From the NCBI RefSeq assembly GCF_019343105.1, contig NZ_CP073764.1, forward strand, positions 1,364,001 to 1,428,000: 64,000 nt of DNA, read 5' to 3'. Below the pieces are notes generated by a model. That model worked only from the letters and a program-made list of their open reading frames with translations. It was not told the DNA's origin and made no database searches. This stretch comes from Methylovirgula sp. HY1. Lineage in GTDB: Bacteria > Pseudomonadota > Alphaproteobacteria > Rhizobiales > Beijerinckiaceae. The stretch's first letter is position 1. Each line of letters begins with the position of its first letter. Shown here piece by piece: positions 26,879 through 35,929 of the stretch. Made by a program: the position numbers and the translations under genes.

Positions 26879-27625
26879 TCAAACTTTCTCCGCTTGCAGA
26901 CGCGCGAGAAAGGCTTCGATCTTCGCCGCGGCTTCGGCGACTTTCTCGGCATCCTTGCCGCGCACGACGATCTCATTGTTGTAACGTCCATCGGCCATGG
27001 ACGGATAGGAGCCGATGCCAAGATCCGGATGCAGATTTGCGACCGCGCTCAGATCCGCCGCATAAGTTCCCTCCGCCACATTGCCGGCGGTAATGGTCAA
27101 CGACACCGTGCGGGGGCCAACCTCGAGCTTGGGACCGACGGCGGCAAGCATCGCCTGCATGATCGCCGGCACACCAGCCATGACAATCACATTGCCGATC
27201 CAAAAGCCCGGCACTTTCGAGAGTTCATTCTCTACCAGTTCCGCGCCGTGCGGAATCCGCGCCATGCGCCGGCGCGCTTCATTCAGATCCTCGGGCTTCA
27301 CCCATTGCAGAAGAACCGAGATGATCCGCGGATCTTCGGAAATCTCGACGTTGAAGGCCGTGGCGACCGCATCCGCCGTCATGTCGTCATGAGTCGGCCC
27401 GATGCCGCCTGTCGTGAAGACATACGTGTAGCGAGCGCGCAGCCCGTTAAGAGCCGCGACGATCTCGTCGATACTATCGGGCACGATACGGACCTCGCGC
27501 AGATCGATCCCGATATTGGTGAGATAATCGGCGACGAAGCCGATGTTCTTGTCCTTGGTGCGACCGGACAAGATCTCGTCACCAATGACGAGGAGCGCCG
27601 CGGTCACGGATTTGACTTCGGTCAT
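26879..27625 (-). CDS. CinA-type molybdopterin-binding-domain protein
   Basis: This 248-residue protein has the MoeA/MogA-like domain of competence/damage-inducible protein [41 protein letters not shown] and [20 protein letters not shown]. The C-terminal amidase domain of full-length CinA is missing, as in many alphaproteobacteria. The start is ATG 27625, because the longer frame enters the repeat element. Members can act on ADP-ribose or other nucleotides; the exact role here is not known. Confidence 0.88.
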   Translation of the reverse strand: MTEVKSVTAALLVIGDEILSGRTKDKNIGFVADYLTNIGIDLREVRIVPDSIDEIVAALNGLRARYTYVFTTGGIGPTHDDMTADAVATAFNVEISEDPRIISVLLQWVKPEDLNEARRRMARIPHGAELVENELSKVPGFWIGNVIVMAGVPAIMQAMLAAVGPKLEVGPRTVSLTITAGNVAEGTYAADLSAVANLHPDLGIGSYPSMADGRYNNEIVVRGKDAEKVAEAAAKIEAFLARLQAEKV

Positions 27626-27648
27626 GGGGCCTGTCTCCAGGCGAAGAT

Positions 27649-27838
27649 CTAGAGCATGTTCCGGAAAAGTTGAATGACTTTTCCGATGTTTAGACATCGG
27701 ATATATCCGATGTCTCACTTTTTAGAACTCGGATATATCCGAGTTCTCATTGATAAGAATAAGAACATGCTCCAGCTTATTGATTTGGAGCATTTTCCTC
27801 TCGATCGGGTGAGTCCGCCCGATCGGAAAACGCTCTAG
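27649..27838. repeat. Dispersed intergenic palindromic repeat, copy 3, with two palindromes
   Basis: The element is bounded by CTAGAGCATGTTCCGG and GGAAAACGCTCTAG. It holds two perfect 24-bp palindromes, 27692-27715 (arm AGACATCGGATA) and 27724-27747 (arm AGAACTCGGATA). They differ at three positions per arm, and each is matched on the other side. A GATCGGGT/GCCCGATC hairpin (27803-27825) follows. This copy is about 40 nt longer than the others because of the second palindrome. Confidence 0.85.
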
Positions 27839-28084
27839 CACGAAGAAACGAATGTTTCGATCGTTTCGCGCAGCGCTACGATCAAGGCTGCCAAAAATAT
27901 AGCATAAGCTATTGAAGACAGGCAGAAATTTGGCCGCATCGCGCGGCTGAAAACGGCCTCGCGTGCGCCGGCGCTCGGCGGCTGCGGCCTGATGCGTCTT
28001 AGGTGGAGTTTTATCCTCCGGCGGCGGGCACCGCTCAATGCTTTATTTTCCCGGCGCGCCTATCCCCTCTGCACTTTCGGCAGA
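27839..28084. other. Gap between repeat copy 3 and the gcv promoter
   Basis: The 246 bp hold no gene I can support. A minus-strand frame (27835-28038) contains a hydrophobic stretch (IAYAIFLAALIVALRE), but it overlaps the repeat end and has no clear ribosome site. It might encode a small membrane protein; confidence in that is low. Confidence 0.35.
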
Positions 28085-28113
28085 TTGACACCCGTGTCCG
28101 CCATCCGTAGACA
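28085..28113 (+). promoter_or_regulatory. Sigma70-type promoter of the gcv operon
   Basis: TTGACA at 28085-28090 and TAGACA at 28108-28113 are 17 bp apart. The predicted start would fall around 28120, just before the glycine riboswitch. The -35 box is perfect and the -10 box matches at the most conserved positions. Confidence 0.65.
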
Positions 28114-28135
28114 CGGACATGTCAAATGACCCTGC

Positions 28136-28344
28136 GGGAGAGTCTGCTTGGCGCGCGAGCGCAAGGCAGCGCCGAAGGCGAAACCGCCCCGGAAACGCTC
28201 AGGCCCACGGACCGCTGGGGGATGACACTCTGGAAAGCGGCTTTGCAGGTGCTCTGCAAAGCCCACCGACGGGAGCAGCTCCAGCGACGCGCTGATCAGC
28301 GTATAGCTGTGAGGAAATCTTTCAGGTTCTGGGACAGAGGGGGC
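28136..28344 (+). ncRNA. Tandem glycine riboswitch upstream of gcvT
   Basis: The first aptamer begins GGGAGAG (28136), has the conserved GCGCCGAAGG core at 28170-28179, CGCTCAGG at 28196-28203 and GGACCGCTGGGGG at 28209-28221. A second, more divergent aptamer has CACCGACGGGAGCA from 28264, TCTTTCAGG at 28318-28326 and GGGACAGAGGGGG at 28331-28343. This is the standard two-aptamer gcvT arrangement. Glycine binding would switch on the cleavage operon. A stem-loop at 28355-28376 (GCTTTTGG/CCAAAAGC) lies between it and gcvT and may be part of the expression platform. Confidence 0.88.
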
Positions 28345-28354
28345 AAATCGGCAG

Positions 28355-28376
28355 GCTTTTGGTTTCGGCCAAAAGC
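28355..28376 (+). promoter_or_regulatory. Stem-loop between riboswitch and gcvT
   Basis: An 8-bp perfect stem (GCTTTTGG at 28355-28362 and CCAAAAGC at 28369-28376) has a 6-nt loop. The downstream GTTTGTTCTGTTTG is T-rich but is not a proper U-tract, so regulation may act at translation rather than by termination. It ends 30 nt before the gcvT start. Confidence 0.5.
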
Positions 28377-28405
28377 GCGGTTTGTTCTGTTTGGGTCCAT
28401 GAGCC

Positions 28406-29551
28406 ATGACCGACTCGCCAATTTTATCATTTGCCGACCCGACGCTCGCGCATACGCCGCTCAATGGCCTGCATCGAAAGCTCGGCGCGCGGATGATTCC
28501 CTTCGCCCACTATGACATGCCTGTAAATTATCCGACAGGCATCCTCGCCGAACATCTGCACACACGCGCAAAGGCCGGTCTCTTCGACGTCTCACATATG
28601 GGGCAAGCCATCCTCGAAGGTCGCAACGCGGCGCTTCGACTCGAATCGCTGGTGCCGGGCGACATCCAAAGCCTCGCGCCGGGGCGCATACGCTACACTC
28701 AGTTCCTGAATGATAAGGGCAATATCCTCGATGACCTCATGGTGGCCAGGCTCGCCGACGGAGACGCGCGGGAACGCCTGTTTCTCGTGGTCAATGCAGA
28801 TACCAAGGCGCGGGATTTCGGGCACATTGGTGCCCGCCTCCCCGATCTGACGCTGACCGTTCTTTCCGATCGCGCCTTGGTCGCCTTGCAAGGCCCCAAG
28901 GCGGGTGCAGTGCTGGGCCGACATCTGCCGTCTGCCGCGACAATGCCCTTCATGTCATGGCGACGAGAGCAGACCGGTGATTTCGATCTTTTCATCTCGC
29001 GCTGCGGCTATACCGGCGAGGATGGATTTGAAATCTCGGTTCCAAGCCGGCAGGCGGCGTCTTTCGCCGAATTGCTTCTCGCTGATGCAGATGTTTGGCC
29101 TATTGGGCTCGGTGCGCGCGACTCGCTACGGCTCGAAGCCGGACTCTGCCTTTATGGCCACGATATCGATTCGACGACCAATCCGATCGAGGCGGGATTG
29201 GCCTGGTCGATCTCCAAGCGCCGCAGCTTCGAAGGCGGCTTTCCCGGCGATCGGCAAATCTGGCTGACGCTGCAGAATGGCTGCGCGCGTCGGCTTGTCG
29301 GGCTACTCGTCGAAGGCAAAGTACCGGCGCGCGAGGGCGCACCTATTACGACATTGGAAGAGCGCGTCATCGGCCGCGTGACCTCTGGCGGCTTCGCTCC
29401 GAGTCTCGCAAGACCGATTTCCATGGGCTATGTCGAGACCTCACACGCTACGCCCGGAACGAAGCTTCATCTTCTGGTTCGCGGCAAAGCCCTTGCGGCG
29501 GAAGTGACCACCATGCCTTTCGTGCCGCATCGCTACTACAGGGGGCCTTGA
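28406..29551 (+). CDS. gcvT: Glycine cleavage system T protein (aminomethyltransferase)
   Basis: This 381-residue folate enzyme moves the methylene group from lipoyl-GcvH to tetrahydrofolate. The N-terminal part has PFAHYDMPVNYPTGILAEHL and LFDVSHMGQ. GYTGEDGFEISVPSRQA and IGLGARDSLRLEAGLCLYGH are family blocks, with the catalytic Asp of SLVPGDIQSL. The C-terminal barrel has GFAPSLARPISMGYV. The stop overlaps the gcvH start by one base. It is the first gene after the glycine riboswitch. Confidence 0.96.
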   Translation: MTDSPILSFADPTLAHTPLNGLHRKLGARMIPFAHYDMPVNYPTGILAEHLHTRAKAGLFDVSHMGQAILEGRNAALRLESLVPGDIQSLAPGRIRYTQFLNDKGNILDDLMVARLADGDARERLFLVVNADTKARDFGHIGARLPDLTLTVLSDRALVALQGPKAGAVLGRHLPSAATMPFMSWRREQTGDFDLFISRCGYTGEDGFEISVPSRQAASFAELLLADADVWPIGLGARDSLRLEAGLCLYGHDIDSTTNPIEAGLAWSISKRRSFEGGFPGDRQIWLTLQNGCARRLVGLLVEGKVPAREGAPITTLEERVIGRVTSGGFAPSLARPISMGYVETSHATPGTKLHLLVRGKALAAEVTTMPFVPHRYYRGP

Positions 29552-29928
29552 TGTCGACGATACATTTCACCAAAGAGCACGAATACGTTCGCATCGAAGG
29601 AGACACCGGGACAATCGGCATCACCGATTTCGCTCAAGGCATGCTCGGCGATGTCGTCTTCGTGGAGTTGCCCGTCATCGGCAAGATTTTCCAGCGCGGC
29701 GACGAAGCGGCCGTCATCGAAAGCGCCAAAGCGGCAAGCCCAATCTATACGCCCGTGTCCGGTGAAATCGTCGAGGTCAACGAAGCATTGCAAGACGCGC
29801 CCGGCGTCGTCAACGACGATCCGCTCGGCAAAGGCTGGTTCGTAAAGATCAAGCTTTCGAACAAGGGCGAGATCGACACCCTGATGGATGAGCCGGTCTA
29901 TGACGCCTTTCTGAAATCACTTGGCTAA
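29551..29928 (+). CDS. gcvH: Glycine cleavage system H protein
   Basis: This 125-residue lipoyl carrier protein shuttles the aminomethyl group. The start is ATG 29551 inside TGATG. FTKEHEYVRIEGDTGTIGIT opens the domain, and the lipoylated Lys lies in AAVIESAKAASPIYTPVSGE (Lys 64 by count). KGWFVKIKLSNKGEID closes the fold. The longer frame from 29095 is not real and lies inside gcvT. Confidence 0.97.
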   Translation: MSTIHFTKEHEYVRIEGDTGTIGITDFAQGMLGDVVFVELPVIGKIFQRGDEAAVIESAKAASPIYTPVSGEIVEVNEALQDAPGVVNDDPLGKGWFVKIKLSNKGEIDTLMDEPVYDAFLKSLG

Positions 29929-29952
29929 CGCTCGTCCTCGATCGGAGCTCCC

Positions 29953-31293
29953 ATGCGCTATCTTCCGCTCACGCAGCAGGATCGGTCTGAGATGCTGGCG
30001 CGCATTGGCGTTGCCCACATCGATCAACTCTTCGACGACATATCAATAGACAAACGGCTCGATGCCCTGCTCGATCTCCCGCGCGGCAAATCTGAGATGG
30101 AAGTCGAGCGTCTTTTGTCCCGCCTCGCCGCTCAAAATATCCCCGCAAGCACGACACCGTTCTTCGTGGGAGCTGGAGCCTATAAGCATCATGTCCCGGC
30201 AAGCGTCGACCATCTGATTCAGCGCTCTGAATTTCTGACGAGCTACACGCCCTACCAGCCCGAAATCGCACAAGGGACGCTGCAGACCATCTTCGAATTT
30301 CAGACGCAGGTCGCGGCTTTGACCGGCATGGATGTCGCCAACGCATCCATGTATGACGGCTCGACCGCAACCGCGGAAGCCGTGCTCATGGCGCACCGCC
30401 TGACGAAGCGCCGAAAAGCTGTGTTGTCCGGCGGATTGCATCCTCATTATGCCGAGGTGGTGCGCACGCTATCTCATATGGCCGGGGATGAAGTCGTGAG
30501 TCTGCCGCCCGATGTCATGGCGCGCGAAACTCTTTTGGACAAGATCGACAGGGATCTCTCATGCATCGTCGTGCAGACGCCGGACGTGTTCGGCAATCTG
30601 CGCGATCTGTCATCCCTAGCTGCCGCTTGCCATGCACAAGGGGTCCTGCTGATTGCGGTCTTCACGGAGGCGGTCTCACTCGGCCTCATCAAGCCACCGG
30701 GCGAGATGGGCGCCGACATCGTCGTCGGCGAAGGTCAGTCGATCGGCAATGCGTTGAGCTTCGGCGGGCCCTATGTCGGACTTTTCGCGACACGCGCGAA
30801 CTATGTCCGGCAGATGCCGGGCCGGCTCTGCGGCGAAACGGTCGATGCGGACGGCCGCCGTGGCTTCGTGCTGACCTTGTCGACACGCGAGCAGCATATC
30901 CGGCGCGACAAGGCGACATCAAACATCTGCACCAATTCCGGGCTCTGCAGCCTTGCTTTCTCCATACACCTCGCTTTGCTCGGCGAGAGCGGTCTGCGGC
31001 GACTCGCGGAAGTCAATCACGCGAATGCCGTGCAGCTCGCGGACCGGCTTGCCGCGATGAAGGATGTGGACGTCCTCAACCCAACGTTCTTCAACGAATT
31101 CACTCTCAAGATTCCAGGCGATGCCGCACAGGCGATCGAAGCCATGGCGGCAAAAGGCGTGCTCGGGGGCGTGCCCGTGTCCCGCCTCCTTCCCGGCCAT
31201 GGGCTCGACGAGCTCATCATCGTCGCCAATACAGAAATCAATACGGACGAGGACCGCGCCGCTTTTGTCGCGGCTCTCGCAGAGGTGCTTTGA
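29953..31293 (+). CDS. gcvPA: Glycine dehydrogenase (decarboxylating) subunit 1
   Basis: This 446-residue alpha chain belongs to the split P protein, which decarboxylates glycine on PLP together with subunit 2. The sequence has [78 protein letters not shown] and [20 protein letters not shown]. Its stop TGA overlaps the start of gcvPB by one base. The Lys that binds PLP resides in subunit 2. Confidence 0.96.
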   Translation: MRYLPLTQQDRSEMLARIGVAHIDQLFDDISIDKRLDALLDLPRGKSEMEVERLLSRLAAQNIPASTTPFFVGAGAYKHHVPASVDHLIQRSEFLTSYTPYQPEIAQGTLQTIFEFQTQVAALTGMDVANASMYDGSTATAEAVLMAHRLTKRRKAVLSGGLHPHYAEVVRTLSHMAGDEVVSLPPDVMARETLLDKIDRDLSCIVVQTPDVFGNLRDLSSLAAACHAQGVLLIAVFTEAVSLGLIKPPGEMGADIVVGEGQSIGNALSFGGPYVGLFATRANYVRQMPGRLCGETVDADGRRGFVLTLSTREQHIRRDKATSNICTNSGLCSLAFSIHLALLGESGLRRLAEVNHANAVQLADRLAAMKDVDVLNPTFFNEFTLKIPGDAAQAIEAMAAKGVLGGVPVSRLLPGHGLDELIIVANTEINTDEDRAAFVAALAEVL

Positions 31294-32840
31294 TGATGAA
31301 CAGGCAAACTCGTCCGATCGACTTCGACGGCATCAAGATGCAGGAACGCAAGACCCTTACCGGCAACCGCGCGCTGCAAATGGAAGAAGCGCTGATCTTC
31401 GAGATCGGCCGTCCCGAGGTAAGCGGCGTCGATATCGAAGCACCGGTGCCGATCCAATCGCGGATCGGAAGCCTCGCGCGCAAGGATCCGATCGGCTTGC
31501 CCGGCCTCTCGGAACCGGAGTGCATCCGTCATTACGTGCGTCTCTCGCAGAAAAATTATTCGATCGACGCGGGCCTCTATCCGCTCGGCTCCTGCACGAT
31601 GAAACATAATCCGCGCCTCAACGAGCGCATGGCAAGGCTGCCCGGCTTTGCCGATGTTCATCCCCTGCAGCCGCAATCGACCGTGCCGGGCGCGCTCGAA
31701 TTGATGCGGGAACTCGCGCATTGGCTGATGACACTGACGGGCATGCAAGCCGTTGCGCTCTCGCCCAAGGCCGGCGCGCATGGCGAACTCTGCGGCATGA
31801 TGGCAATCAAGGCAGCGATCGAATCGCGTGGCGAAGCCGCGACGCGGCGCATTGTCCTTGTCCCACAATCCGCGCATGGCACCAATCCAGCGTCGGCGAG
31901 TTTGATCGGCTTCGAGACGCGATCGGTTCCCGCGCGCGCCGATGGGACCGTCGATCCCGACGCGGTCAGAAAGCTTGTCGGGCCGGAGGTCGCGGCGATC
32001 ATGCTGACCAATCCGAACACCTGCGGCCTGTTCGAAAAAGACATCTCGGAGATCGCCGAGATCCTGCATGACGCCGGCGCTTACTTTTATTGCGACGGCG
32101 CCAATTTCAACGCGATCATGGGCAAGGTGCGGCCGGGCGATCTCGGCGTCGATGCCATGCACATCAATCTCCACAAGACCTTTTCGACACCGCATGGCGG
32201 CGGCGGACCGGGCGCCGGACCCGTCGTTCTATCGGAGCGGCTCGCGCCCTTTGCGCCGCTTCCCTACCTCGCCGGCGAAGGCGCGGATCTCCATTTGGTC
32301 GAACATGCCGAAGGTGATGCGCGGGCTTTCGGCCGCATCACGGCCTTCCATGGCCAGATGGGCATGTTCGTGCGCGCCTTAGCCTATATGTTGTCGCATG
32401 GCGCGGACGGATTGAAACAAGTGTCCGAAGATGCCGTGCTGAACGCCAATTATATTCGGGTGAGCCTTGATGATCTTCTCTCGTCACCGTTCGGCGGGAG
32501 GGCATGCATGCATGAGGCTTTGTTCGACGACGATTGGCTGAAGGACACCGGCCTCACCACGCTCGATTTCGCCAAGGCGATGATCGACGAAGGCTATCAT
32601 CCGATGACAATCTATTTTCCGCTTGTCGTGCATGGCGCGATGTTGATCGAGCCGACGGAATCGGAATCGAAAGCCTCGCTCGATCTCTTCATCGCGACCT
32701 TGCGCGATCTCGCCACCGCGGCAACGTCGGGCGAGCTGGAGCGCTTCCAAGAGGCTCCTTTTCTGGCGCCGCGCCGCCGCCTCGATGAGACGCGCGCCGC
32801 CCGCAAGCCGATTCTCAAATGGACGAAACCCCTCAGCTAG
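31293..32840 (+). CDS. gcvPB: Glycine dehydrogenase (decarboxylating) subunit 2
   Basis: This 515-residue beta chain starts at ATG 31293 ([14 protein letters not shown]). NYSIDAGLYPLGSCTMKHNP, SPKAGAHGELCGMMAIKAAI and VPQSAHGTNPASASLIGFET are signature blocks. The PLP Lys is in MHINLHKTFSTPHGGGGPGA. The gene ends convergently and overlaps modC by 8 bp on the other strand. The much longer frame from 30561 is a shadow of gcvPA. Confidence 0.96.
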   Translation: MMNRQTRPIDFDGIKMQERKTLTGNRALQMEEALIFEIGRPEVSGVDIEAPVPIQSRIGSLARKDPIGLPGLSEPECIRHYVRLSQKNYSIDAGLYPLGSCTMKHNPRLNERMARLPGFADVHPLQPQSTVPGALELMRELAHWLMTLTGMQAVALSPKAGAHGELCGMMAIKAAIESRGEAATRRIVLVPQSAHGTNPASASLIGFETRSVPARADGTVDPDAVRKLVGPEVAAIMLTNPNTCGLFEKDISEIAEILHDAGAYFYCDGANFNAIMGKVRPGDLGVDAMHINLHKTFSTPHGGGGPGAGPVVLSERLAPFAPLPYLAGEGADLHLVEHAEGDARAFGRITAFHGQMGMFVRALAYMLSHGADGLKQVSEDAVLNANYIRVSLDDLLSSPFGGRACMHEALFDDDWLKDTGLTTLDFAKAMIDEGYHPMTIYFPLVVHGAMLIEPTESESKASLDLFIATLRDLATAATSGELERFQEAPFLAPRRRLDETRAARKPILKWTKPLS

Positions 32841-33951
32841 CCGGTTTCGGTTCGCTCGAGAGCGCCGGACGCGCCACAGTGCGCTCGTCGAGCGCCACTG
32901 TCTTCACCAGCGCAAAGACCGGATCACCGAGCTTGAGGCCAAGCTCGGCGCTGGCGCGCCGGGTCGCCATGGCAAAGAGCTTCCCGTCGCCCTCCAAGGC
33001 GATATCGACCAAGGCGAAAGGCCCGTCGAATGTGACGCCCTCAACCTTGCCGGCGAGCGTCCCCTGCACGCTCACCTGGCTCGGTCGTGCCTTGGACAAG
33101 GTGACGTCCGTCGCCTTGACGATGATGCGCGCCTTGTCGCCTTCCGGCCCAGCCGGTCCGGCGAGCCAGATCGTGCCGGCCGGATGCAGCAATTCCGTGA
33201 GACCATAGGCCGTATCGGCCTTGCCGACCCGCATATTGAGCACGCTCGAATGACCGAAGCGCGGATCATCGGTCGCACTCGCCGTCTCGGCAAGAACGGT
33301 TTCCGGCGCGCCGATCGCCTTCACCCTGCCATTCTCCAAGACAACCACGCAAGCCGCGAGCCGTGCCACTTCCTCGATCGCATGCGAGACATAGACGATG
33401 GGGATTTTGAATTCGTCGCGCAGATTTTCGATGAGCGGCAGAATTTCGAGCCGACGCTGCAGATCGAGCGCCGCGAAAGGCTCGTCGAACAAAAGCAGGC
33501 GTGGGCACGACAGAAGCGCGCGGCCGATGGCGACGCGCTGGCGCTCGCCGCCGGAAAGCCGGCTCGGCCAGCGTGACAGCAAATGGCCAATGCCCAAAGT
33601 TTCGACAACGGCATCGAAACTGACGCTGCGCTCATGGCGCGGTGCGAACCAGCGCCCAAAACGCAAATTCTGCCTGACATCGAGATGCGGGAAGAGATGC
33701 GAATCCTGAAACACGAGGCCGATGCGGCGGCGATGCGGCGGAACGAAAATGCGCGCGGCGACGTCGGTCAGCACGCAATCGTCGAGAATTACATGCCCAG
33801 TATCCGGCCGCTGGAGCCCGGAAATGAGACCGATCGTCGTCGATTTTCCGGAGCCGGAGCGGCCGAAGAGCGCGGTGATCCCGTCGCCGTTCTTAAACGC
33901 GATGTCCAAGCTGAAATTGCCGAACCGGTGGGTGAGCGCGACATCGATCAT
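32833..33951 (-). CDS. modC: Molybdate ABC transporter ATPase ModC
   Basis: This 372-residue ATPase powers molybdate import. Walker A is LFGRSGSGKSTTIGLISGL, the signature is LSGGERQRVAIGRALL, and Walker B is RLLLFDEPFAALDLQRR. After about residue 290 comes a Mop/TOBE domain (SVQGTLAGKVEGVTFDGPFA), which fits ModC. The ATG at 33951 overlaps the modB stop in ATGA. It is convergent with gcvPB. Confidence 0.92.
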   Translation of the reverse strand: MIDVALTHRFGNFSLDIAFKNGDGITALFGRSGSGKSTTIGLISGLQRPDTGHVILDDCVLTDVAARIFVPPHRRRIGLVFQDSHLFPHLDVRQNLRFGRWFAPRHERSVSFDAVVETLGIGHLLSRWPSRLSGGERQRVAIGRALLSCPRLLLFDEPFAALDLQRRLEILPLIENLRDEFKIPIVYVSHAIEEVARLAACVVVLENGRVKAIGAPETVLAETASATDDPRFGHSSVLNMRVGKADTAYGLTELLHPAGTIWLAGPAGPEGDKARIIVKATDVTLSKARPSQVSVQGTLAGKVEGVTFDGPFALVDIALEGDGKLFAMATRRASAELGLKLGDPVFALVKTVALDERTVARPALSSEPKPAS

Positions 33952-34643
33952 TCGGCTCTCGCAAGCCATCGCTCGGCACGCCGCTGAACGAGTTCCGCTG
34001 CAATTAATGCTGTCAAGGAGATGACAATCGAAATCGCGGTCAGGCGCAAGGCATCGGCATCGCCGTCCGGCACTTGCGTATAGGTATAGATCGCCGCCGA
34101 TATGGTTTGCGTCTCGCCTGGAATATTCGACACGAACGTGATGGTGGCGCCGAATTCGCCGAGCGACCTTGCAAAGGCCAGAATCGCGCCGACGATAATG
34201 CCCGGAATGGCGAGCGGCAGGCTGATCAGGAAAAAGGTCACGATCGGACTGGCGCCGAGCGAGCCCGCCGCATGTTCGAGACGCAGATCGATCGCTTCGA
34301 AAGAAAGCCGCATTGCCCGCACCATCAGCGGAAAGCCCATCACGGCACAGGCCAAAGCCGCCCCGGTCCAGCGAAAAGCAAAGACGATACCGAAATAATG
34401 ATCCAAAAAGGCGCCAGCGAAGCCTCTGCGGCCAAAGCTCAGCAGCAAGAGATAGCCGGTGACGACCGGCGGCAGAACGAGCGGCAGATGCACAATCCCA
34501 TTGACGATCGTCTTGCCCGGAAACTGCCAGCGCGCCAGTGCGAAGGCGGCAAAAATGCCAAACGGAAGTGTGCAGAGCGTGGCAACGATCGCGATCTTCA
34601 GCGTGAGGAAGATCGCCGTCCATTCCGCCGGGGAGAGATCCAT
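33948..34643 (-). CDS. modB: Molybdate ABC transporter permease ModB
   Basis: This 231-residue inner-membrane permease has about six helices. LPLVLPPVVTGYLLLLSFGR and the EAA-loop block RLEHAAGSLGASPIVTFFLI (the signature facing ModC) are clear. GAILAFARSLGEFGATITFV matches ModB/CysT-type permeases. The start is ATG 34643 with GGAGA in front. No modA binding-protein gene lies upstream: the next co-directional gene is an unrelated winged-helix protein. Confidence 0.92.
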   Translation of the reverse strand: MDLSPAEWTAIFLTLKIAIVATLCTLPFGIFAAFALARWQFPGKTIVNGIVHLPLVLPPVVTGYLLLLSFGRRGFAGAFLDHYFGIVFAFRWTGAALACAVMGFPLMVRAMRLSFEAIDLRLEHAAGSLGASPIVTFFLISLPLAIPGIIVGAILAFARSLGEFGATITFVSNIPGETQTISAAIYTYTQVPDGDADALRLTAISIVISLTALIAAELVQRRAERWLARAE

Positions 34644-34825
34644 CACTGCTGTATTACCTAAGATATGGCTATGCGCGCTTGTCGGCCGATCGGAAAGACG
34701 TGTCAAGGGAGAGAAATGCACGGCGGCTAATCCCTCGCATCGGCCTCGATCCGCCGGCCTTCTGGGCGGCAGCGCTCGGCAGAGGCGAGCGCCGGGCCGA
34801 TGGCATGCTCGAAGATGCGGGCCGA

Positions 34826-35809
34826 TCAGACTGGAATGGGTTCATCAGGGCTCCGGCTATGACCGAGCCTTGCTGTCGTTGATATAGGCGGCTCGCCCTC
34901 CGTAACGGAGCAGGTCATCTCGGCTTTGGCGGCGCGACAGCGCATAAATGCAAAATAGCCGCTGAGGCCCAGCGCATATTTGGCGTAGAGCGAGAGTTCG
35001 CGCGCCACATGCAATTGAAAGAGCAGCGCGATCTTCGCGCGATCGACCACCTGCCCAGCATCATCGCAAACGATGAGATCGTTTTCCCGCATCCATTTGA
35101 GCACATTGCGCGCCTGAGAGGGCGACGACCCGTATTTCTTGGCGATCTGATGCGCCGAAAGCGGCGGCTCGCCGCGCAAATGCGTCGCCGTCAGGCTCGC
35201 CGCGGCGACGAAGCCGAGGTCTATCAAGAAGAGATGGAAGATCTCCGGATATTGCCGGACGAGAATGATGTCGTGGTCGATATAGGGCCGGCCGATCGCG
35301 ACGATCACCTCAGCGAGAAGGTTCGGTTCGCTGCGCATTCGCGCGGCGAAATTCTTCCCGTTCATGATATCGAAACAGCCGAAGGTCCTCGAATACCAGT
35401 CCTGAACGAAGCCGATCAGTCGCTGCGTCGGCTGATAGACATGCAGACGCTTGTCGCTCTTGGCGCGCGTGAGGGTAACCATCCGCGCGACCCGCAGGAC
35501 CGCCAGGACCGTTTTGAGGACGCGCGGGCTGCAATCCTTGCGCCGTTCGCAGAGTCGCCAGAGATTCGTATAGGTCGCTCCCACGGTGGCGGCGTCGCGT
35601 GCCGCCTCGAAATGCAGCAGCATCAGATAGCCGACGATCTGGCTGCGCGCATGCGTGCTCGAAATTTTATTGACGAGGCGTTCGTCATTGCGCCAGCTCA
35701 GCAACGCCTGCGTGTAATGCAGGACGGGGTCGCCGAATCGCGGATGATGGAAGATGTCATCGGCAACGGCTGCGAGGAGATCGGCTTTTTCTGTCATTCT
35801 CTCTGTCAT
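34826..35809 (-). CDS. Uncharacterised protein with two winged-helix-like regions
   Basis: This 327-residue soluble protein starts at ATG 35809 or 35797. The N-terminal half has a helix-rich unit (ISSTHARSQIVGYLMLLHFE and RVLKTVLAVLRVARMVTLT) ending in a basic wing-like KSDKRLHVYQPTQRLI. The C-terminal half has a clear helix-turn-helix pattern (LSAHQIAKKYGSSPSQARNV followed by LKWMRENDLIVCDDAGQVVD). I do not recognise the family. It is divergent from the autotransporter, with two matching direct repeats between them, so it may regulate that gene. Confidence 0.7.
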   Translation of the reverse strand: MTERMTEKADLLAAVADDIFHHPRFGDPVLHYTQALLSWRNDERLVNKISSTHARSQIVGYLMLLHFEAARDAATVGATYTNLWRLCERRKDCSPRVLKTVLAVLRVARMVTLTRAKSDKRLHVYQPTQRLIGFVQDWYSRTFGCFDIMNGKNFAARMRSEPNLLAEVIVAIGRPYIDHDIILVRQYPEIFHLFLIDLGFVAAASLTATHLRGEPPLSAHQIAKKYGSSPSQARNVLKWMRENDLIVCDDAGQVVDRAKIALLFQLHVARELSLYAKYALGLSGYFAFMRCRAAKAEMTCSVTEGEPPISTTARLGHSRSPDEPIPV

Positions 35810-35836
35810 CGCGTCTGACCCTAGGTGCAGACCAAT

Positions 35837-35929
35837 TCCGGTACGTTTTTGTGCATCCTTTATGCCACGCTGTGAAGCTCGCGCAAGCAACAGCCTGCGT
35901 CGAGGCCCGGTCCGGTACGTTTTTGCGCA
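35837..35929. promoter_or_regulatory. Two direct repeats in the divergent intergenic region
   Basis: TCCGGTACGTTTTTGTGCA (35837-35855) and TCCGGTACGTTTTTGCGCA (35911-35929) match at 18 of 19 bases. They start 74 bp apart, about seven helical turns, so a bound protein would meet both on the same face. They lie between the winged-helix gene and the autotransporter and are good operator candidates. Confidence 0.6.

Noticed and set aside
27835-28038. A small membrane protein frame on the minus strand
   Set aside because: One hydrophobic stretch is present, but the frame runs into the repeat and has no clear start signal. It is noted only as a weak possibility under the gap entry.
30561-31292. 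An N-terminal extension of gcvPB inside gcvPA
   Set aside because: The extension is Arg/Cys-rich with no similarity, and ATG 31293 is coupled to the gcvPA stop.
33952-34623. An N-terminal extension of modC through modB
   Set aside because: The protein before MIDVALTHRFG has no ABC ATPase similarity; modB on the same strand occupies this region in another frame.
34644-34825. A molybdate-responsive ModE box or modA remnant before modB
   Set aside because: I found neither a convincing inverted ModE-type site nor any binding-protein fragment.
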